A stretch of 64,000 nt of DNA from positions 12,059 through 76,058 of the forward strand of contig DASVPR010000003.1 in the NCBI GenBank assembly GCA_036389485.1, read 5' to 3'. The stretch is from CADCVT01 sp036389485. GTDB lineage: Bacteria > Actinomycetota > Thermoleophilia > Solirubrobacterales > Solirubrobacteraceae. Made by a program: the position numbers and the translations under genes. A model generated the notes under the pieces. The model saw nothing but the letters and a program-made list of their open reading frames with translations, was not told where the DNA came from and made no database searches. Positions 59,009-64,000 of this stretch are shown here, piece by piece. The stretch's first letter is position 1; each line of letters begins with the position of its first letter.

Positions 59009-60208
59009 ATGATCGTCTGCGTCCTCCTTCCGCGATTCGCTCTCACCGTCGCCGCCGCCGACCGCGAGCAGCTGCTCCGCGAGCCGTCCGCCCTCGCGCC
59101 GGAGCCCGGCCGCGAGCAGCTCGTCGGCGAGGTCTCCCCGGCCGCGGAGGCCCAGGGAGTGAAGCCCGGGATGCGCCTGGGCGAGGCCCTCGCGCGCTCC
59201 CCGCGGCTCGCGCTCGTCCCGCCCGACCCGGTCGGCGTCGCCGACGCCTGGGAGCACGTCCTCGCGCGGCTGGAGTCGATCGGCGCCGCCGTCGAGAGCG
59301 ACGCTCCCGGCCAGGCGTTCTTCGACGCCCGCGGCCTGCGGCGCCTGCACGGCGGTCACCTCGACGGTGTCCTCGACGCGACCCGGCGCGCGCTCAGAAG
59401 ACCCGCCCGCATCGGCGCCGGCCCGACCCGCTTCGTCGCCCTCGCGGCCGCCCACGCCGCCCGGGCGCGGAAGCCGCGAGTGGTGGGAGGGAAGGGCCGA
59501 GACCCCGAGGATCCCGCCCGCGCCTTCCTCGCCGCCCAACCCGTCGAGCTGCTCCGCCACCGGGCGGGCCTCGAGCGCCTCCCCGAGCAGCTGGAGCGCC
59601 TGGGGATCGAGACCCTCGGCGACCTCGCGAACGTCCCCCGCGCCGCGCTCGCCGACCGCTTCGGCCCCGCCGGCCTGCACGCGCACGAGCTCGCGTGCGG
59701 CGAGGACACCCCGGTCCGCCCCCGCGCCGCGACCGACACCCTGGAGGAGACCCTCGACCTTCCCGAGGCCGGCAACGGCCCGCAGCTCGAGCGCGCGCTG
59801 GCGATGCTCGTCGACCGCCTCCTCGCGCGGCGCGAGCGCGACGGCCGCACGATCCGCGCCGCCGTCCTCTCCGCGAAGCTGGTCGAAGGCGGCACCTGGC
59901 GGGAGCGGGTCGTCTTCCGCGAGGCCACCGCGGACCCCGGTCGCATGAAGCTCGCCCTCACCGGCCGCCTCCAGCTTCTGCCCGCCCCCGCCGAGAGCCT
60001 GCGCCTCGCCGCCGACCGCCTCGGCCCTCCGCACGGCGCAGGCCGCGCGCTGTTCGAGGACGGCGCGCAGGAGCGGCGCAACCGCCTGCGCGAGGCCGTC
60101 AAGCAGGCACGGGCCGCCGCCGGCCCCGAGGCCGCGCTGCGGGTGCTCGCGATCGACCCGGACTCGCGCGTCCCCGAGCGGCGCGCGGTCCTGACGCCGT
60201 TCGAATGA
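59009..60208 (+). CDS. imuB: ImuB-like Y-family polymerase homologue
   Basis: 399 residues from ATG 59009. Y-family fold (IVCVLLPRFALTVAAADREQ at the N terminus, AFFDARGLRRLHGG, helix-hairpin-helix RLPEQLERLGIETLGDLANV, little-finger region to the end). The catalytic Asp of strand 1 is replaced by Leu/Pro (LLPRFAL), as in ImuB proteins, which are inactive hubs that load DnaE2 onto the beta clamp for translesion synthesis. A LexA box sits immediately upstream. No ImuA-like gene is adjacent in this window. Confidence 0.9.
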   Translation: MIVCVLLPRFALTVAAADREQLLREPSALAPEPGREQLVGEVSPAAEAQGVKPGMRLGEALARSPRLALVPPDPVGVADAWEHVLARLESIGAAVESDAPGQAFFDARGLRRLHGGHLDGVLDATRRALRRPARIGAGPTRFVALAAAHAARARKPRVVGGKGRDPEDPARAFLAAQPVELLRHRAGLERLPEQLERLGIETLGDLANVPRAALADRFGPAGLHAHELACGEDTPVRPRAATDTLEETLDLPEAGNGPQLERALAMLVDRLLARRERDGRTIRAAVLSAKLVEGGTWRERVVFREATADPGRMKLALTGRLQLLPAPAESLRLAADRLGPPHGAGRALFEDGAQERRNRLREAVKQARAAAGPEAALRVLAIDPDSRVPERRAVLTPFE

Positions 60209-60209
60209 C

Positions 60210-60458
60210 ATGAGCCCCGGCCCGCGCAGGCTCAACGAACCGCAGCCGGCGCGCGTCCGGGCGAGCACCGAGACCGGCCGGCCCTTGACCGTCGACGGCC
60301 GCACGGTCGACGCCGTCCGCGAGTCGTGGCTCGTCGAGGACCGCTGGTGGACCGACCGCCCGATCCGCCGCCGCTACTGGGAGGTCGTGACCGCCGACGG
60401 GCTCAACCTCGTCGTGTTCCGCGAGATCGGACGCGGTCGCTGGTTCCGCCAGCGCTGA
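60210..60458 (+). CDS. DUF6504-type small protein
   Basis: 82 residues, ATG one base after the imuB stop. Core: RTVDAVRESWLVEDRWWTDR, then RRRYWEVVTADGLNLVVFRE, the short Trp/Arg-rich family that commonly sits between imuB and dnaE2 in actinomycetes. Probably SOS-induced with imuB; role unknown. Confidence 0.85.
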   Translation: MSPGPRRLNEPQPARVRASTETGRPLTVDGRTVDAVRESWLVEDRWWTDRPIRRRYWEVVTADGLNLVVFREIGRGRWFRQR

Positions 60459-60485
60459 CCCGCCCGGCTGCCACGATGGGGAGCG

Positions 60486-61688
60486 ATGTCCGCCGGCCTG
60501 GGTCACGTCGCCACCGCCTCCTTCCTCGCCTCGCGCCTCGCGCCGAGCGGCGGGTTCGCGGTCGCGCTCGCGGGGGGAGTGGCGGTCGCGCGCTCGGCCC
60601 AGCGGGACGGCTTCCGCGCCGGTGCGGGCACCAGCGCGGCCGCGATGCTCCAGACCGTCGCGATCATGGGCCCGGCGCGGGTGGGGATCCCGCTGACGCA
60701 GGCGGTCTCCGCGCCCGTGCTCGGCTGGATGGAGGCGCGCGGCCACGGGACCGTCGCGCAGGCGCTCGCCGCCGCGGCGATCCGCCTCGGCCACCACGTC
60801 GTCGGCGTCCTCTTCTACGTCTGGCTGATCCTGGGGATCGACGCGTACGCCGGCAGCTACGACCGGCTGCTCGGGTGGCTGCCGCTGCTGCCGGAGGGAA
60901 GGACGGGCGCGCTGCTCGCGACGTCGCTGGCGATCCTCGGGTGGACGGCGAGCGCGAGCGCGGTCCAGGCGATCGTCTACCGGCGGGGCCTGGCGCGGTG
61001 GCGGGACGACGGTGAGACGGTCCCGGCGCGCGCCGCGCCGCGCGCGGTCGGGTCGACCGACCGCCGCTTCGACCCGCGCGCCGTCCTCTTCGCCGCGATC
61101 GTCGCCTTCGCCGTGCTGGTGGCGAGCACGGCGTGGCCGCTGCTCGCCGCGGTCGCGGTGTGGCTCGCGGCGGCGTGGGCCGTGTCCCGCGGGGACCGCG
61201 GCCCGGTGCGCGCCGGACTGATCCTCACGGCCGCCCTCGCGGGGACGACGCTCGTCTTCGGCTTCGTCGGCGGCCTCGGGCTGGACTCGACTCTGCGGCG
61301 CACCGCCCGCGCCGCGCTGCTGGTGCTGGTCGCGACGTGGCTGCGGTCGGCGGCGGGGGAGGACGGGCTGCGCGAGGTCTTCCGGCGTGTGCTGCGCCGC
61401 GCGCACCGCGTGCCGGTCGCGCGGGAGACGGAGGTCGTGCTCGAGGGGCTCGGATCGCCTGGCGCGCTCGCGGCGTCGGGGCGGCGGCTGATCGCGCGCC
61501 TGCGGGACGTCCCCGCGAAGACGCCGGTCCCGCTCGCCGACGCGGTGCTCGACTGGGTGGCGGGGGAGGCCGGGAAGCACGCGCCGCCGCCCGCCGATCC
61601 GCCGCGTGCGCTACGGGCCCGCGCGCGCGACGCGCTGCTCGTGGCGCTCGCCGTCGCGACCGCGGTGGCGTTGCCGTTCGGTTCCTGA
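60486..61688 (+). CDS. Polytopic membrane protein of unknown function
   Basis: 400 residues, not recognised. About 8 hydrophobic segments: four in the first half (for example LLATSLAILGWTASASAVQA), then AVLFAAIVAFAVLVASTAWP, LLAAVAVWLAAAWAV, GLILTAALAGTTLVFGFVGG and a last one at the extreme C terminus (LLVALAVATAVALPFG). Between the last two lies a soluble Arg-rich region (about 285-375). It is not a typical TadB/TadC or permease. Gene spacing (27 bp after DUF6504, 58 bp before the pilin-like gene) suggests co-transcription. Confidence 0.7.
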   Translation: MSAGLGHVATASFLASRLAPSGGFAVALAGGVAVARSAQRDGFRAGAGTSAAAMLQTVAIMGPARVGIPLTQAVSAPVLGWMEARGHGTVAQALAAAAIRLGHHVVGVLFYVWLILGIDAYAGSYDRLLGWLPLLPEGRTGALLATSLAILGWTASASAVQAIVYRRGLARWRDDGETVPARAAPRAVGSTDRRFDPRAVLFAAIVAFAVLVASTAWPLLAAVAVWLAAAWAVSRGDRGPVRAGLILTAALAGTTLVFGFVGGLGLDSTLRRTARAALLVLVATWLRSAAGEDGLREVFRRVLRRAHRVPVARETEVVLEGLGSPGALAASGRRLIARLRDVPAKTPVPLADAVLDWVAGEAGKHAPPPADPPRALRARARDALLVALAVATAVALPFGS

Positions 61689-61746
61689 GCAATTCCGGCA
61701 CACGCCGTGACGATGTCGTGCGCGGCCGCCCGGCACGGTGGGCGCC

Positions 61747-62964
61747 ATGCGGTGTACGCGCGGTCAGGCCTCGGTGGAGTGGATCGTCGTCGTGGCGCTC
61801 GTGGCGGCGATGTTCCTCGCGGCGCTGGTCGCCGGCGTGCCCGGGACCGACGCGATCCCGCGCGGGGTGGAGGCCGCGTTCGCGCGCGCGTTCTGCCTGG
61901 TCAGCGGCGGGGACTGCCTGTCGGGGCCGCCGCGACCGTGCGTCGTGCGGTCGTTGGAGCGCTCGCGCGAGCGGCGCGCGTCGTTCTCGGTGGTGCGGCT
62001 CGCCGACGGGCGGACGGTGCTGCGCGAGGAGCGGTCGGACGGCACCGTCGCCGTCAGCGTCGAGGACGGCGCGCGCCTCGGCGCCCGGATGACCTGGGGC
62101 GGCCACTTCCGGGTCTCGGGGCGCGGCGTCGAGGCCGGGGCGGCGCTGGGAGCGGACGGCCGCGCGGGGCGCGGGCGGCGGTTCGTACTCCGCGACGCCG
62201 CGGCGGCGGACGCGCTGATCGCGCGGCTGGACGAGGAGTCCCGCGGGGTGCGGTCGCTCGTGGGCGGCGGCCGGGTCGTCGCCGAGGAGCAGTGGTGGGA
62301 GGTGGGGCGGGACGGCCGCGCGGAGGCGGCCGTGAAGGCGGTCGCGCTGGGCGCGGGGACCTCCCTGCACCGCTCGGCGGTCGTCGGCGTGCGGTCGCGG
62401 CGGTCGGGCGAGCGGACGTTCGTCCTGCGGATGGACTCTCAGCTGATCGGCGAGCTCACGGCCGGGCTGTGGGTCAGGCTCGGGCTGCTGGAGGCGGGGC
62501 TCGGCGGATCGACCGCCGTGGAGCTGGCTGTGGACGCGAACGGGCGGCCGTCGTCGTTCGTGGTCCACGCGGCGCGCGGAGTTCACGGCGCGGCGGAGCT
62601 CGGCCCGTTCCGCTCGGGCGGCGGGGACCTCGTCGAGGCGGAGGTCCGGCTCGACCTCGCCGATCCGGTGCTGCGGGCGGAGGTGGCATCGCTCGTCGGC
62701 GCCGTCGGGGACGTGGCGCCGGGGCGCGCGGTCGCGGCGGCCCGGTCGGTCGGGGCGCGGCTGGTCGACCGGGCGCGCGTCGACCTGCGGCTCTACGACA
62801 CCGATCGCCACTCGTCGGTGCGGGGCGTGTCCGCCGGGCTCCTCGGCGCCGGCGGCGGGTACGAGGTCGAGGAGGTCACGCAGAGCGCCAGGCTCGTGGA
62901 CGCCGCGGGCCGCGAGCCGGGGCTCGGGTGGGCGCGGCGGTTGGACTGCGTGGGGATCGCATGA
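61747..62964 (+). CDS. Protein with pilin/TadE-like N terminus and large unknown domain
   Basis: 405 residues from ATG 61747 (an ATG at 61738 is in frame). The N terminus MRCTRGQASVEWIVVVALVA has a short basic leader, Gly before Gln-Ala-Ser-Val-Glu (Glu at +5 of the mature form) and a hydrophobic stem, the layout of class III/type IV pilin-like or TadE-like pseudopilins cleaved by a prepilin peptidase. The remaining 370 residues are a mixed alpha/beta region of no family I know. No assembly ATPase or peptidase gene is in the window. It could be a minor pilin or a surface adhesin displayed through a pilin stem. Confidence 0.75.
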   Translation: MRCTRGQASVEWIVVVALVAAMFLAALVAGVPGTDAIPRGVEAAFARAFCLVSGGDCLSGPPRPCVVRSLERSRERRASFSVVRLADGRTVLREERSDGTVAVSVEDGARLGARMTWGGHFRVSGRGVEAGAALGADGRAGRGRRFVLRDAAAADALIARLDEESRGVRSLVGGGRVVAEEQWWEVGRDGRAEAAVKAVALGAGTSLHRSAVVGVRSRRSGERTFVLRMDSQLIGELTAGLWVRLGLLEAGLGGSTAVELAVDANGRPSSFVVHAARGVHGAAELGPFRSGGGDLVEAEVRLDLADPVLRAEVASLVGAVGDVAPGRAVAAARSVGARLVDRARVDLRLYDTDRHSSVRGVSAGLLGAGGGYEVEEVTQSARLVDAAGREPGLGWARRLDCVGIA

Positions 62965-62969
62965 CATCC

Positions 62970-63005
62970 GTGCTTCCCTCCGCTCCTCATGCGAACATGT
63001 GTTCG
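62970..63005 (+). promoter_or_regulatory. dnaE2 promoter with LexA box overlapping the start codon
   Basis: LexA box CGAACATGTGTTCG at 62992-63005; its final G is the first base of the GTG start codon. GTGCTT (62970-62975), a 17-bp spacer and GAACAT (62993-62998, inside the box) predict transcription from about 63005, that is, a leaderless message. Confidence 0.8.
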
Positions 63006-64000
63006 TGCCATATGCCGAGCTCCACGCCCACTCCGCCTTCTCGTTCCTCGACGGCGCGAGCCTGCCGTCCGAGATCGCGGGGCGGGCGGTGGAGCTGGGG
63101 TACGAGGCGGTCGCGCTGACCGACCACAACGGCGTCTACGGGTCGATGGAGTTCGCGCAGGCGGCGCAGGCGCTCGGGCTGCGGGCGATCCATGGGGCCG
63201 AGGTCGACGTGGTCGACGAGCCGGTCGTGCGCGGCCGGCCCGCCGCGGCGCGGTCGCGCGACCTGCGCCGCGAGCCGCCGCCCTCGCGCGACCTGCGCCG
63301 CGAGCCGCCGCCCTCGCGCCACGTCACGCTGCTCGTCCGCGACGCGCGCGGGTGGAGCAACCTGTGTCGGCTGCTCACGCGCGCCCACGCCCACGTGCGC
63401 GCGCCGGAGGGCGGGCCGATCGTCGACTCGCCGCGGGTGACGCTCTCCGACCTGGAGGAGCACGCGGAGGGGCTGGTCTGCCTGAGCGGGTGCGCGCGCG
63501 ACGGCGTGCGCGACGAGCCGACGACGCGCCGGCTGCTCGGCGCGTTCGGGCGCGAGTCGTTCCGGGTCGAGCTGCAGCGGCCGTTCCAGCGGCACGACCG
63601 CGCGCTGAACCGCGGGCTGGCGGCGCTCGCCGCGCGGCTCGGCGTGCCGTGCGTCGCGACCGGCAACGTCCACGCGCACACGCGGGCGCGGGCCCGGCTG
63701 CAGGACGCGTTCGTCGCGATCCGCGAGCACACGACGCTCGACGCCTCCGAGCCGTTGCGGCGCGGCAACCACGCGCACGTGCTGAGCACGCCGCAGGCGA
63801 TGGCCGCCCGCTTCGCCGATCACGCCGAGGCCGTCGCCGAGACCGAGCGCCTCGCGGAGATGCTGCGCTTCGACCTCACGAGCGACCTCGGCTACCGCTA
63901 TCCGGGCTCCGAGGACGGCTCCGCCGACCGCCGGCTCGCCGAGCTGTGCCGCACGCTGCTCGCGGACCGCTACGCGGGCCGGTCCACGCGCCGCGAGGCC
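63005..64000 (+). CDS. dnaE2: Error-prone DNA polymerase DnaE2, N-terminal part
   Basis: 332 codons are open to the right edge. The PHP domain begins YAELHAHSAFSFLDGASLPS (metal-binding HxH) followed by VALTDHNGVYGSMEFAQAA, GAEVDV, HVTLLVRDARGWSNLCRLLT and CVATGNVHAHTRARARLQDA, the standard DnaE2 N terminus. Start GTG 63005 is the nearest to the family start; GTG 62999 (inside the LexA box) is the alternative. It is the C-family polymerase of SOS mutagenesis, partnered by ImuB and the beta clamp. A 30-bp in-frame tandem repeat is present at 63257-63316. Confidence 0.95.
   Translation, partial: MPYAELHAHSAFSFLDGASLPSEIAGRAVELGYEAVALTDHNGVYGSMEFAQAAQALGLRAIHGAEVDVVDEPVVRGRPAAARSRDLRREPPPSRDLRREPPPSRHVTLLVRDARGWSNLCRLLTRAHAHVRAPEGGPIVDSPRVTLSDLEEHAEGLVCLSGCARDGVRDEPTTRRLLGAFGRESFRVELQRPFQRHDRALNRGLAALAARLGVPCVATGNVHAHTRARARLQDAFVAIREHTTLDASEPLRRGNHAHVLSTPQAMAARFADHAEAVAETERLAEMLRFDLTSDLGYRYPGSEDGSADRRLAELCRTLLADRYAGRSTRREA
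63257..63316 (+). repeat. 30-bp in-frame tandem repeat in dnaE2
   Basis: 63257-63286 and 63287-63316 are identical and encode RDLRREPPPS twice, lengthening a surface loop of the PHP domain. Confidence 0.95.

Noticed and set aside
59009..60208. Active DinB/Pol IV polymerase
   Set aside because: The strand-1 catalytic Asp is absent (LLPRFAL), and the LexA box plus the DUF6504 and dnaE2 neighbours fit ImuB.

Overview
The window is a very GC-rich chromosomal segment with many GTG starts, 4-base GTGA or ATGA gene overlaps and an actinobacterial LexA-box type (CGAAC-N4-GTTCG). Together with an ImuB-like gene, a DUF6504-type gene and dnaE2, this points to a high-GC actinomycete, most likely class Thermoleophilia (Solirubrobacterales-like). 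That placement is inference; there is no rRNA here to confirm it. No CRISPR array, insertion sequence or prophage was seen.

Positions 1-25013 are a cell-surface or exopolysaccharide locus. It holds the end of a priming sugar-phosphate transferase, two Wzy-type polymerase/ligase proteins, a Wzx-type flippase, a fused Wzz/BY-kinase chain-length regulator, a CpsB-type PHP phosphatase, five GT4 and one GT2 glycosyltransferases, two methyltransferases, two deacetylase-like proteins, a FemAB/BioF2-like acyltransferase, an asparagine synthase and an LPxTG-type surface protein. In its middle lies a secreted protein of unknown function (4171-5892, minus strand) whose leader carries a convincing cyclic-di-GMP-I (GEMM) riboswitch.

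Positions 25081-35181 are mixed: a 1540-residue coiled-coil protein with a small partner, a LysR regulator divergent from a 97-residue protein with overlapping promoters, a polytopic membrane protein, a sulfotransferase and a secreted S15-type hydrolase. Positions 35260-42197 form a tight signalling operon: FHA/HtrA-like protease, Ser/Thr kinase with a degenerate receiver, receiver/HD-GYP protein, EAL protein and CHASE3 hybrid histidine kinase. Directly downstream is a lipoprotein (42272-44176) with the same C-terminal domain as the riboswitch-controlled protein. The window therefore holds two cyclic-di-GMP-degrading enzymes, a cyclic-di-GMP-sensing RNA and two paralogous exported outputs, but no GGDEF cyclase. 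A GAF/HisKA kinase fragment lacking its ATPase domain abuts the lipoprotein gene.

Positions 45029-53252 hold a CAP-domain lipoprotein, a clan GH-A-like secreted glycosidase, a group of small charged proteins, tRNA-Leu(GAG), lexA, a zinc-ribbon protein, the RNase P RNA gene and an AbiEi/AbiEii-like toxin-antitoxin pair with a near-leaderless promoter and an inverted-repeat candidate operator.

Positions 53261-64000 hold a penicillin-acylase family protein, an LLM flavin oxidoreductase fused to an SCP2-like domain, an LVIVD-type beta-propeller protein and the SOS mutagenesis genes (imuB-like, DUF6504-type and the 5' part of dnaE2). The SOS genes are interrupted by a membrane protein and a protein with a pilin-like N terminus. 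The same 14-base LexA box precedes lexA, imuB and dnaE2. At dnaE2 the start codon overlaps the box, suggesting a leaderless SOS transcript.
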